A stretch of 31,386 bases of DNA from Bacillota bacterium (GCA_023388495.1 JAEWGC010000031.1:1-31386), one strand, 5' to 3'. Shown: positions 1 through 7,402, counted from the first letter of the stretch. The notes: generated by a model from the letters alone, not told the origin. A program made the numbers and translations.

Positions 1-340
1 ATCCTTAGGCTATACATCACCAATAGAATATAGGAATAAGGCTAGCTTAGAATTAGCTGCATAATCAGTATTTAAAAAGTTTATTCTTGTTCGGAATAAA
101 TTTGTCTAAAAAAGGGTTGCCTTTCCAGTCATGTGGCTACTATTTTCAATATTTTGTCAATGTAATGAGTGTTAGATACTCAATTACGGGTAGTCATCAT
201 CAGTTAGTATGAAAAAATAGTCAATCATTACTATTTTGTTATTGTTTAAGTTGTAGCACTTTTGTTGTCATTTGAATATCTCCCGGAGTTTCTTTTTCTT
301 CATAAAACCATCTTCCTCGTTATTTGGTATTGTCAAAAAA
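1..340. other. Non-coding stretch, nothing recognised
   Basis: This AT-rich stretch downstream of the 215-residue gene has frequent stops in all frames. I see no convincing gene, RNA or repeat. Only minute reading frames occur, for example an 11-codon one starting MKKKKLREIF on the minus strand near 294, with a poor ribosome site. No clear terminator for the gene ending at 341 could be picked out. Confidence 0.5.
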
Positions 341-988
341 TTATCTAATAAAGTCTTGTCTTGCTTTTTTTACTCCTAGCATTTCTGACGATGAGTTAAC
401 TTGAGGTGTGATGTTCCCAGAATCCTCTTTGTATTCATCATCAGTATATTCTGTAGTGTAATCTGTCATTCCTTCTGTTTCAGATTTTAAACATATCCTT
501 CTTACTTCAGGAATCTGATTAAGAATATTAAGCTGCTCTGCAGTTACAAATAATCTACACGAATCAAAATTTCTTACTGTTATTTCAACATCTTTCAATA
601 CTTTTTCTATTGCAGTAACTACGTCCTTTACAGATTGTTCAAATTGTGAATAAACAACAACTTCAATTATTTTTTCTTTTTGTGAACTAGAATTTTGTTC
701 TAAGAGTAATTCTTGTATTCCATAACTATACTTACCATATTCCCCAGGTATAAAATCCACTGAATTTTTCGCAGTATTAACTTCGGTCAATTTGATTAAT
801 TGGGTCTCTTTTGCTGAATATAAATCAAATTTTCTTTTGATTATTTGCATATCATTAATAACTAAACCTTTTTTTGTATTTTCATTCCTGCCTGCGAACA
901 CAATGTTTTCTCCAAATAAGGACAATATCCCGATGATTATAGAGAAAATAACAACAACAATTATTATTTGTTTAATTCTAATCATCAT
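341..988 (-). CDS. Secreted or membrane-anchored protein with possible I9-like inhibitor/prodomain region
   Basis: The 215-residue product starts with a basic MMIRIK segment and about 20 hydrophobic residues, so it is either exported or anchored by its N-terminus. Residues roughly 105-170 (from KIIEVVVYS to IPEVRRICLKSE) have the rhythm of subtilisin prodomain/I9 inhibitor modules, beta-alpha-beta ending in a 'leucine-x-x-i-P-x-V-x-x-I' strand, but no protease domain follows. The acidic C-terminal tail is low complexity. The start at 988 has an AAGGGGG site 5 bases upstream. It lies just downstream of a broken secreted-protein gene and of the sigma/anti-sigma pair on the same strand, so it may belong to that regulon. 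Function is unknown; the I9 resemblance is by eye only. Confidence 0.6.
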   Translation of the reverse strand: MMIRIKQIIIVVVIFSIIIGILSLFGENIVFAGRNENTKKGLVINDMQIIKRKFDLYSAKETQLIKLTEVNTAKNSVDFIPGEYGKYSYGIQELLLEQNSSSQKEKIIEVVVYSQFEQSVKDVVTAIEKVLKDVEITVRNFDSCRLFVTAEQLNILNQIPEVRRICLKSETEGMTDYTTEYTDDEYKEDSGNITPQVNSSSEMLGVKKARQDFIR

Positions 989-1018
989 TTTTACCCCCTT
1001 ATAATTTTCTTCTGATAA

Positions 1019-1459
1019 TTAGTACTTTCCTTCTACGGAAGTATTTACTGTTTCCGTTACTCCATTTGCTGTCACCTTTGCAGTTACACTAAAGCGATAG
1101 GTATAGCCTTTTGCAACAGCATCAGTTTCAAAAAATGATAGTGATTATCCTTTTGATTTTTTGCTCCAAGAGTTTTCGAGTGACCAGCCAAGTAACCCCT
1201 TTCGTTCCAACTTGAATGTTGCAGTTATGTTAGAAGTACCAGAGATTCCATTAATTATCCCGACACATTCTGCCTTACCATTTACAAAGTACAAATCAAG
1301 TTTCACATCATTAGTGTTTTCCCACTGTGGAGTTATGGGCGCTTTTACACCAACAATGTCTTGAGACACATTTGGTGACATTTCTGCACATGCTGGAATG
1401 CTTTGATTTAGAAATAGCATTCAAATTAAGAGAAAAGTCGCCATCTTTTTAATTTTCAT
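1019..1459 (-). pseudogene. Broken small secreted protein (DUF6147-like), two in-frame stops
   Basis: One continuous 147-codon frame runs from ATG at 1459 (MKIKKMATFLLI) to TAA at 1019-1021, but is interrupted by TGA at codon 13 inside the signal peptide and by TAA after KSKG (1142-1144). Reading through both gives a typical secreted protein: a signal peptide ending near IPACA, then a beta-rich body. The piece after the second stop (SLSFFETDAVAKGYTYRFSV) matches the 'SLSF..t..v.KGYTYR..VTA.V..NG..ET' ending common in small clostridial exported proteins of the DUF6147 type. Because homology continues unchanged past both stops, nonsense mutations are more likely than two genes. TAA cannot be selenocysteine. 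An AGGAT-like ribosome site precedes the ATG. Family assignment is from memory of the motif. Confidence 0.7.
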
Positions 1460-1581
1460 TGGTATCACATCCTCTCATTTTATAGAGCTTTTTCTGCTCT
1501 TACTTATATAACGTTTGAAAGAATGTTTTCCCTACAAGATTTTTTAAAGTTTTTAATTTTATTTTTTATTATAGTAGGTCT

Positions 1582-2292
1582 TTATTTATTTTCAGATATA
1601 GATTCTGCTACTTTTTTCAATTCATCCACAGGTACTTTACCCCATAAATCAAAAGTATGATCCTCCATATTCCAGATAACTCCATTATCAAACTTATCAT
1701 TTACGGCAGTTATAGAGAATGCCTCCTTATCCAATATTACATAGCTATTTATTTCATGATTTTCATTATCAACAGATATATTTGTAATACCCTCTTCAAG
1801 GCGATAAGAAAATCTAATTTTATCGCCTTGGTTATTTGTAAACTCTATATTTGTAATACGACCTAGCACTTCATAATTCTTCAGTGCATATCCTTTAGGC
1901 AAGTAATTTAACGTCCAATCTTTCTTCTCACCAATAACCTCATCATCTCTAAATGTAAATGAAGTAAATTTATCATACCATTCAACAAGAACCTTTCCAA
2001 CTGCTGCACGAACTTCATTATTAAAAAGCAATGTCCCAAACAGTAAGCCAAGTACTATAATAAGAATTGATGCTACCTTCCTACTGTAAAGCATGGCATT
2101 TTTAAAAGAACTTCTTCTACGATCTCTTGTAAATAGTTTTTTCATCCGAATTTCAAAATCTATAGAAAATGAATATATCTCGGCAAGTTGTTCATTTGTT
2201 GGAATAGAATCAATCTCTTCATTAAAATCATCAATGACTGCCTGTCGAAATAATGCTTCAAAAACTGTATCACTTACTTGATTTTTATTCAT
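1582..2292 (-). CDS. Anti-sigma-factor-like membrane protein with DUF4367-type extracellular domain
   Basis: The 236-residue protein has a cytosolic N-terminal part of about 75 residues, one transmembrane helix (VASILIIVLGLLFGTLLF, residues about 73-90) and an outside domain of about 145 residues. The outside domain has the 'w.l.YLPkGY.l......' pattern and ends in VDELKKVAESI, typical of DUF4367 proteins paired with ECF sigma factors. The gene overlaps the end of the sigma gene by 8 bases, so the two are translationally coupled. The expected role is to hold the sigma factor at the membrane until an envelope signal arrives. The N-terminal region shows no HxxxCxxC zinc motif, so it is not a classical ZAS-type anti-sigma. 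Role is inferred from topology and neighbour. Confidence 0.75.
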   Translation of the reverse strand: MNKNQVSDTVFEALFRQAVIDDFNEEIDSIPTNEQLAEIYSFSIDFEIRMKKLFTRDRRRSSFKNAMLYSRKVASILIIVLGLLFGTLLFNNEVRAAVGKVLVEWYDKFTSFTFRDDEVIGEKKDWTLNYLPKGYALKNYEVLGRITNIEFTNNQGDKIRFSYRLEEGITNISVDNENHEINSYVILDKEAFSITAVNDKFDNGVIWNMEDHTFDLWGKVPVDELKKVAESISENK

Positions 2293-2842
2293 TATACCTC
2301 ACATCCTTCTCCATAAGCTTACGGACTTTGTCCTTGGCTCTCATAATTCGCGTGTCTACATGTTTTGAAGTCATGCCAAGTTCTTCTCCGATTTCTTTGT
2401 ATGACATATCTAGGATATACTTCATAATCAGCACTTGCTTGCTTATTTCATCAATTGAATTTAGATACTTTCTAATAAGTTCATATTCAGACTCAAAAAC
2501 AACCTGCTCGTCAACTGGTTCCTCGCCTGACTGAAGAAATATTTCTAATTCCTCTATTAATTTATTGACAAAAGGTTTTTGCTTTCTTAATATATCAATG
2601 CATTTGTTTCTCACTATAATAACGGCTGAGCGACGGAAATCCATACAGTCCAAATTTAAATATTTTTCTTTTTTCTGTATGATAGATATAAAAGCATTAT
2701 GTACCGCATCCTCAGCCATACTTTGGTTGCCCGTAATTTTCTTGGCATACATAAGTAGAGCATATTTATGATCCTCATATAGGTCAGTCATCTTTTTTCG
2801 TTCCTGCTCTGTATCAAGCATGGATAAATAAATAGTCAGCAA
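2285..2842 (-). CDS. ECF-type RNA polymerase sigma factor
   Basis: A sigma-70 family protein of about 185 residues. Region 2 (YALLMYAKKI...AEDAVHNAFISI...FRRSAVIIVRNKCIDILRK) lies near residues 25-90, and region 4 (LMKYILDMSYKEIGEELGMT then RIMRAKDKVRKLM) near 130-175. I place the start at TTG 2842, because a GGTGGGAG site lies 4-5 bases upstream and the resulting MLTIYLSMLDT start fits the family; an ATG 18 bases further upstream lies ahead of that site. It is followed by the coupled anti-sigma-like gene. A decayed, truncated copy with the same leader lies at 6424-6930, so this locus has been duplicated. Confidence 0.9.
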   Translation of the reverse strand: MLTIYLSMLDTEQERKKMTDLYEDHKYALLMYAKKITGNQSMAEDAVHNAFISIIQKKEKYLNLDCMDFRRSAVIIVRNKCIDILRKQKPFVNKLIEELEIFLQSGEEPVDEQVVFESEYELIRKYLNSIDEISKQVLIMKYILDMSYKEIGEELGMTSKHVDTRIMRAKDKVRKLMEKDVRYNE

Positions 2843-2900
2843 TTTTCTCCCACCTTTCATCTGAGGAAATTTGTTTTAGTATATTTTTATAGTTATTTTT

Positions 2901-2925
2901 ATTATAATACACTATATAAGGTTAA
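2901..2925 (-). promoter_or_regulatory. Candidate promoter of the ECF sigma gene
   Basis: On the minus strand a perfect TATAAT (2901-2906) lies about 60 bases before the TTG start. No good sigma-A -35 box is at 17-base spacing; an AAC-containing TTAACC (2920-2925) lies 13 bases upstream, which could be part of an ECF-type -35. The same block is preserved in the decayed copy at about 6890-6920, which supports its being part of a duplicated transcription unit. Confidence 0.4.
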
Positions 2926-2948
2926 TCTAATATTTTCAAGATACAATT

Positions 2949-3029
2949 CTAAAATCTGCCAAAAAGCCATCCTAAAATTCCCCCCAAGAGCGTAAAGATT
3001 TTTTTAGCCTTATCCAACGCTAAGTCCAT
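2949..3029 (-). CDS. 26-residue amphipathic peptide downstream of sigma factor
   Basis: Immediately after the sigma gene stop (TAG, 3042-3044) a TAGGAGGAAAAG ribosome site precedes ATG 3029 with near-ideal spacing. The frame encodes 26 residues: a charged head (MDLALDKAKK) and a hydrophobic tail rich in Gly and aromatic residues (IFTLLGGILGWLFGRF), then TAG. The gap from the sigma stop is only 12 bases and lies in the same frame, so the two are probably cotranscribed and possibly coupled. The tail could insert in a membrane or form an amphipathic helix, like small holin-like or leaderless bacteriocin peptides. UviA-family sigma genes are known to sit with the small membrane protein UviB, but this peptide is shorter and not recognisably homologous. 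Coding status rests on the ribosome site, spacing and composition. Confidence 0.55.
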   Translation of the reverse strand: MDLALDKAKKIFTLLGGILGWLFGRF

Positions 3030-3041
3030 AATCTTTTCCTC

Positions 3042-3584
3042 CTAAAGCTTGTCCGAAAAAGCATTACGCAATTTTTTTAGTGCCCTATTTTTCATCTGAT
3101 TAGCTGCTTGTCTTGAAGTACCATAGAAACTTGCAATCTCTGTTACTGTATAACCAGTAAAATAAATCATGCTTATAACGGTCAGTTCTTGTTTTGTTAA
3201 TATATTTTTTATAAACGATAATTCATATTCTTGATATACATCATTAGTTGCGGATATGGATTCAACATAATATAGCTCATTATCGTTTAAGTCTGAATAA
3301 AGTAGAAAGTTGCGAAGCCGTTTGACTTCTATCAATCTTTTTACATAACTGCTGTGAACTGAAGTGCATATGTAGGCAACCACGCTTCCTTCACTTTTGT
3401 TATGAATATTTTCGATTTGCATGTTATGTAGTAGTTCGATAAAATTGAGAAGAAGATCATTATAAGCATCATCATAAGATAGCTTATAAGCGTACTTCTT
3501 CAGCAATGAATTGAACTTTTCGATAAGCAATAGGGTGGCATCACCATCCCCACCTTGTGATCTTACAATAATATCAATAGTCAT
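3042..3584 (-). CDS. Sigma factor of the TcdR/BotR/UviA-like type
   Basis: About 180 residues. The N-terminal half resembles a divergent sigma region 2 (LLLIEKFNSLLKKYAYKL ... VVAYICTSVHSSYVKRLIE), and the C-terminal region 4 has a clear helix-turn-helix (LTVISMIYFTGYTVTEIASF then GTSRQAANQMKNRALKKLR) near residues 130-175. This layout fits the small divergent sigma factors that control toxins, bacteriocins or prophage-like genes in clostridia. I prefer ATG 3584, preceded by AAAGGTGG; GTG codons at 3599 and 3596 lie inside that site. The next gene is a 26-codon peptide. No target promoter could be deduced. Confidence 0.75.
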   Translation of the reverse strand: MTIDIIVRSQGGDGDATLLLIEKFNSLLKKYAYKLSYDDAYNDLLLNFIELLHNMQIENIHNKSEGSVVAYICTSVHSSYVKRLIEVKRLRNFLLYSDLNDNELYYVESISATNDVYQEYELSFIKNILTKQELTVISMIYFTGYTVTEIASFYGTSRQAANQMKNRALKKLRNAFSDKL

Positions 3585-3873
3585 AATGCATCCCACCACC
3601 TTTCAAATGGTAGAGAGATGGGATGCTTGTTTTTATAAACATATAAGCAAGAAAAATCTAATTTTTCGGCATCATCGTCACCTTCTATAAATTAAAATGT
3701 GGGTATTAGGGCAATTCGGCCATAATATCTGCTTCATTTTTTATTTATCGAAACTCGATAGTGTGAATTATCTTTTGGTATAACAAGTTTTCAATTTTAT
3801 TCTGCCTTTCTATAAACAAAAGAAAACCCTATATTAATTTTGGTATTAATTATATATCGATTGATACGCTTTA

Positions 3874-3907
3874 CCATGGGGCTGTCAATCAACACCTGAC
3901 CCCATGG
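3874..3907. repeat. Inverted repeat forming a bulged hairpin
   Basis: CCATGGGG (3874-3881) pairs with CCCCATGG (3900-3907). Inside it GTCA pairs with TGAC, giving a two-part stem around a short loop. No T tract follows on either strand, so it is not an ordinary terminator. It may be an operator, an RNA element or a remnant; nothing decides between these. Confidence 0.5.
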
Positions 3908-4043
3908 AATCATACGCCTCACTAAACACCGTTATATATAAATAACGTATGTGAAGATAAACCCCCTACAAACCTTTCCTAATTTGTATGGGTTTGTTTT
4001 GATATGGTATTACTGAATTTGCACTTAGAAGTCCAGTATAAAT

Positions 4044-4080
4044 AAAAGCGCCGGGATATCAGTTTTATCCCGGCGCTTTT
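4044..4080. terminator. Strong bidirectional-type terminator
   Basis: A perfect 15-bp stem: AAAAGCGCCGGGATA (4044-4058) against TATCCCGGCGCTTTT (4066-4080), with a 7-base loop. It is followed on the plus strand by ATTGTTTTTTT and flanked by A/T runs usable from both directions. It insulates the beta-barrel gene from the left and would also stop minus-strand transcripts coming through 4102. Confidence 0.85.
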
Positions 4081-4101
4081 ATTGTTTTTTTCTCAAATCC
4101 T

Positions 4102-4368
4102 TCATACAGGATAAGATATATATAATTGTTCACCGCTTAACTTATATAAGTCCTGAATTATGGATTCTATGAGTGCTGGATTTCCGACGATTTCTTCATT
4201 GAAAAAATCTTTCAGATGGACTTTGAAGTACCCTATGCCTTGAATTATGATACTATTGTCAAGATTAGGTTCTCCACCAGCTATCCACTTAATCTTACTA
4301 GTTATAGTGGTGCAGGTATGGTCAATTTTTTTGAAAGAGATGTTTACTTTTTGATTGCCTCTCTCTCT
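4102..4368 (-). pseudogene. Coding remnant of about 88 codons without a start
   Basis: The minus-strand frame is open from just after TAA (4369-4371) to TGA (4102-4104), and its translation has protein-like composition, for example GYFKVHLKDFFNEEIVGNPA then LIESIIQDLYKLSGEQLYIS. There is no ATG, GTG or TTG with a ribosome site at its beginning. It ends just before the strong terminator at 4044-4080, as a real gene end would. I read it as the 3' part of a gene whose 5' end was lost, probably when the plus-strand gene arrived. Family unknown. Confidence 0.4.
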
Positions 4369-4451
4369 TTACTTTGTAGACGAAGCTTCTAAAGTGTGCG
4401 CACCATTTTACAAGTTAGTCAAAAAATAAAAACAAAGGAAGGTAATTGATT

Positions 4452-5324
4452 ATGGCAAATACTGCAACAACAGTCTATGATAATACTATTCAAGCTTATC
4501 GCGTTGATATCAACTGGAAATCTGGTATCTACATGGAAACGCAATCAGGTGCAAATACGCTAAGAAATCGTCTTAATGTATTATTTTCTGATACGAACCG
4601 TGATTTGGACTTTATAACACCCTCACACGATGGCTCTCGATATATTGTTTCATGCCCACTGGTGAGAAAGAACATTGGAGAGAAAACTTATTTTTATGAC
4701 ACATCCTCAAACTCATCATCCAATTATTATGGTGAGAAGCTTTATGAGGCAACAAATAATATCGATCCTCGCACATCCGCTCAAACTTTGCTTTACCAAA
4801 TAGGGATAAATAACACAATGCCTTGGTATGATGCGCTATTTATTGCGAATAAGATTCGTTCTCTTGTCAATTTGAACTTCAATGATGCTAAGGGAAGCTC
4901 AACTTGCACAAACCTTGTTATGCCGGCAAACCAAGGTGGAACAGTTGCAAGTACAATTTCTACTAGTGCTACATGCGATTATTATGGTCTACCATGTCAG
5001 GGTACTCAACCAGGTAAGACATCACCATGCCCCGAAATAGGATTTCCTGCACAGAACATTCTTAGCGCAATGACTGCAAACGGTGAAGTTTTTCATCCTC
5101 AAGGTTTAACTGCGGCAATGACCTCCACTAATAGTTGGAACACCACCTATAGAAATAAATTTGTTAAGGTGACAAATTTGTCAAATACTTCAAAAAGTAT
5201 CGTTGTCAAAGTAACCGATACAGCTCCAGCAAATAGGGGTATAGAATTATCCTATAGGGCGTGGGTTTCCATTGGCAAACCATCAGGTGCAAACTCTGTA
5301 AAAATCGAACTAATGGCAAACTAA
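4452..5324 (+). CDS. Protein with C-terminal RlpA-like double-psi beta-barrel domain, no signal peptide
   Basis: The 290-residue product has an unrecognised N-terminal part (about 1-150), a Cys- and Thr-rich linker (about 150-200) and a C-terminal domain of about 95 residues. The latter follows the RlpA/expansin double-psi beta-barrel pattern: TANGEVFHPQGLTAAM, then KFVKVTNLSN, then IVVKVTDTAP, then RGIELSYRAWVSIG, ending in a VKIELM strand. RlpA-type domains normally act on or bind cell wall, yet no export signal or anchor is visible. ATG 4452 is chosen because AAGGAAGG lies 9 bases upstream; a TTG two codons earlier is too close. It is a single-gene unit framed by terminators. Possible roles include a spore, phage-like or non-classically exported wall protein; none is shown. 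Confidence 0.7.
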   Translation: MANTATTVYDNTIQAYRVDINWKSGIYMETQSGANTLRNRLNVLFSDTNRDLDFITPSHDGSRYIVSCPLVRKNIGEKTYFYDTSSNSSSNYYGEKLYEATNNIDPRTSAQTLLYQIGINNTMPWYDALFIANKIRSLVNLNFNDAKGSSTCTNLVMPANQGGTVASTISTSATCDYYGLPCQGTQPGKTSPCPEIGFPAQNILSAMTANGEVFHPQGLTAAMTSTNSWNTTYRNKFVKVTNLSNTSKSIVVKVTDTAPANRGIELSYRAWVSIGKPSGANSVKIELMAN

Positions 5325-5333
5325 TTATTAAAC

Positions 5334-5372
5334 AAACAGGAAGCAGAGAGCTTTGCTCTCTGCTTTCTGTTT
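5334..5372. terminator. Shared terminator of convergent genes
   Basis: AAACAG and AAGCAGAGAGC (5334-5351) pair with GCTCTCTGCTT and CTGTTT (5355-5372) around a 3-base loop, with one G/T interior position. The stem overlaps the last codon region of the convergent lipoprotein gene, whose stop is at 5371-5373, so it can serve both strands. Confidence 0.85.
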
Positions 5373-6159
5373 ATTTAACTTGTAACAGCTCATTTGTTTC
5401 ATAAACATAAGTCACTAGATTTTGATTTTGCCCAATAGCTAAACTGAAAGTGTTCGTTATGGAATCATACATTGAATACTTGGCACCTGATTGCTCGTTA
5501 ATATTCGAGATACTAACTGTTTGTTTATCAAAATCGAAAAAATAAATTGAAGTATCGGGTACTGTGCCTACAGTAGAGACCACTTCCCTTGTGCAATTTT
5601 CATCTATATCACTAATTTGAGCAAATCCGTCGATCTCCAATATAATATACGGTGTCTTTTCATTTATCACAAAAAATATTGTGACTCCGTAGCTCGCGCC
5701 ACGCACCTCATTTGTTATATAGACTGTTTCAGTTTCAGCTAATACTATTTTTGTCAAATCATACCAAGTCTCGCCAAGAGAACGTGATAAGGCATATTTT
5801 ATCCCAGAAACCTCAATATATGAATAGATATAACCTTCAGGATTTTCTTCATTGAACTCTTTGGGGATATATTCAACATATGTGACCACATCATCAATTT
5901 TTGTTGAGTTAACAATACTTCCTATCTGAATATCATTCAATAAATTAAGAGGTATATCAGAAAAATCCTGGGCGGAAAAATTTAGTTGAACGGTGTCCGG
6001 TGCTGATGATGTGTTTTTCGTACCTTCTTCTGAGAGAATGTCATCAACTGGTATTTTAGGTTCATTTTGTTTTTTTGCACAAGCTGTACACATTAGTAAC
6101 ACAAAAATAAGCATAAGAGCTGTTATGTTTCTACAATTTACGCTTTTCTTTTTTTTCAT
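5371..6159 (-). CDS. Predicted lipoprotein of unknown function
   Basis: 262 residues. A KKKK start, a hydrophobic stretch (ITALMLIFVLLMCTAC) and a Cys at the end give a lipoprotein-type signal; the lipobox CTAC is not ideal at -3. The mature part is acidic and beta-rich, about 235 residues, with no recognised domain. It converges on the beta-barrel gene with a shared terminator. Upstream (6160-6420) is AT-rich and holds no other gene. Ordinary envelope substrate-binding or sensor roles are possible but not indicated. Confidence 0.7.
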   Translation of the reverse strand: MKKKKSVNCRNITALMLIFVLLMCTACAKKQNEPKIPVDDILSEEGTKNTSSAPDTVQLNFSAQDFSDIPLNLLNDIQIGSIVNSTKIDDVVTYVEYIPKEFNEENPEGYIYSYIEVSGIKYALSRSLGETWYDLTKIVLAETETVYITNEVRGASYGVTIFFVINEKTPYIILEIDGFAQISDIDENCTREVVSTVGTVPDTSIYFFDFDKQTVSISNINEQSGAKYSMYDSITNTFSLAIGQNQNLVTYVYETNELLQVK

Positions 6160-6423
6160 AGGCCATTCCTTTTAATTTGTAATTGGGAATCATATGTTGT
6201 ACTTCAAGATGCAACTTCTGATAATATTTAACAAAGCAATAATCCAATAGCAATAAGTTTGCCCTCAGTGTATTGAGAGAACCCATATTCACTTTTTTAT
6301 TATATCATGAATAGCAGCGAAACCTTTTAATATCGTGTTTTAATTAATATTTTTTCCTAAAATTTTTTTTATAAATTTGCATTTTTTTACTTACTTTTAC
6401 TTAGTGTCAATGGATATACTTCC

Positions 6424-6930
6424 TAATCAGAACTTGCTTGCTTATTTCATCAATTGAATTAGATACTTTCTAATAAATTCATATTAAGACTGAAAATAAC
6501 CCCGTCAACAGGTTCCTCACTGACTCAAGAAATATTTCTAATTCCCCTATTCATTTATTGGCAAAAGGTTTTTGCTTTCTTCATATATCAATGAATTTGA
6601 TCCTCACTATAATAACGGTCGAGCAACGGAAATCCCTACAGTCCAAAATTAAATATTTTTCTTTTTTCTGTATGATAGATATAAAAGCATTATGTACTGC
6701 CTCCTCAGCCATATCCTGATTTTTCATATTCTTTTATAGCATAATGAATCAGGGCATATTTATAATCCATGTATGTATGTCGTTTTTTAATCCCTACTTT
6801 ATTTCAAGCATGGATAAATAAATAGTCACTAATTTTCTCCCCCCTTCGCCTGAGGAAATTTGTTTTAGTAAATTTTTATAGTTATCTATATTATAATATA
6901 CTATATACGGTTAGACTAATATTTCCGAGA
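6424..6930 (-). pseudogene. Decayed, truncated second copy of the ECF sigma gene and leader
   Basis: Base-by-base reading shows this stretch matches 2430-2942, the intact sigma gene plus its leader. Shared blocks include ACTTGCTTGCTTATTTCATC, ATATTTTTCTTTTTTCTGTA and TTTATTTATCCATGCTTGA, as well as the TATAAT-containing upstream block. Many small substitutions and length changes destroy the reading frame. The part corresponding to region 4 (2285-2430 of the original) and the anti-sigma gene are missing, so the copy ends after roughly codon 140. The ribosome site is still recognisable (GGGGGGAG). It records an old local duplication followed by decay. Confidence 0.85.
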
Positions 6931-6956
6931 TAGCTATTACAATCATTTTTATACTT

Positions 6957-6990
6957 AAAAAAAAGACATCAAGATTCTCATCTTAATGTC
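6957..6990 (-). terminator. Intrinsic terminator, minus strand
   Basis: On the minus strand GACATTAAGAT and ATCTTGATGTC (6965-6990) form an 11-position stem with one mismatch and a 4-base loop, followed by eight T (6957-6964 region). Its right arm shares the first bases of the inverted repeat at 6987. It would end transcripts coming leftwards from the metal operon or the bounded block. Confidence 0.65.
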
Positions 6991-7402
6991 CTAGATCCTT
7001 ATATCAATTTACATTTTAGGGTGTCATCACTTAAATTACCCTATGTCATCTATAAATCACCCCAAAAATAGGGGTCAAAAAACGGTATTTTTTCGCTCAT
7101 TTTTCGCTCCAAAATCGTCCTCAAACCACTACATGTTGTGGTTAACCTCTTTTTTTGCCCCTCGAACCACAATACGCCATCAGAATTATACTCTCAACGT
7201 GGGTTGGGGCAAAAGTATGATATTAATACGCAGAAAGGAGGGGTTTTGCGTATTAGTACCCCCCTTAGACCCCCTGCTAAGTTTATTAACTTACTGATAT
7301 TTCTCATGTTTTAAGAATAAAGTATTTATATCTTAAATAATGATTGCAAAAAACTTAAATTTTTGTCCAAACTATTGACATATAACCAAATGATCTAGGA
7401 CA
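6987..7402. mobile_element. Possible IS remnant or MITE-like element with 11-bp inverted ends
   Basis: TGTCCTAGATC (6987-6997) is the exact reverse complement of GATCTAGGACA (7392-7402). The 416-base interior holds no credible gene but many short dyads: TAGGGT/ACCCTA (7017/7038), ACCCC/GGGGT (7059/7071), AACCAC/GTGGTT (7124/7138) and TAATACGCA/TGCGTATTA (7224/7247). Direct repeats of GTCATC (7022, 7045) and of TTTTTCGCTC near 7089-7108 are also present. TG...CA ends and repeated end motifs are common in several IS families. I see no obvious target-site duplication, so the boundary could be fortuitous. Confidence 0.45.

Larger units (their letters stand above)
3600..4451. other. Long intergenic region with hairpins, a coding remnant and a terminator
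   Basis: This 850-base gap separates the divergent sigma gene (minus) and the beta-barrel gene (plus). It contains a strong hairpin at 3874-3907, a weaker 7-bp hairpin followed by a T run at 3968-4000, a very strong terminator-type stem at 4044-4080, an open minus-strand frame without start codon at 4102-4368, and an 8-bp palindrome GTGCGCAC at 4396-4403. The rest is AT-rich and unassigned; promoters for both flanking genes should lie here. Confidence 0.5.

Noticed and set aside
1145..1420. A separate 91-residue gene
   Set aside because: The frame continues with family-type sequence on both sides of its stops, and its apparent ATG lies in the middle of a signal peptide; it is better read as part of a pseudogene.
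1582..2292. Classical zinc-binding anti-sigma (ZAS) protein
   Set aside because: The cytosolic part has no His-x3-Cys-x2-Cys motif and no cysteines suited to it.
7043..7297. Plus-strand 84-codon open frame
   Set aside because: It lies inside the hairpin-rich bounded block, lacks a ribosome site, and its translation is proline- and hydrophobic-rich without domain features.
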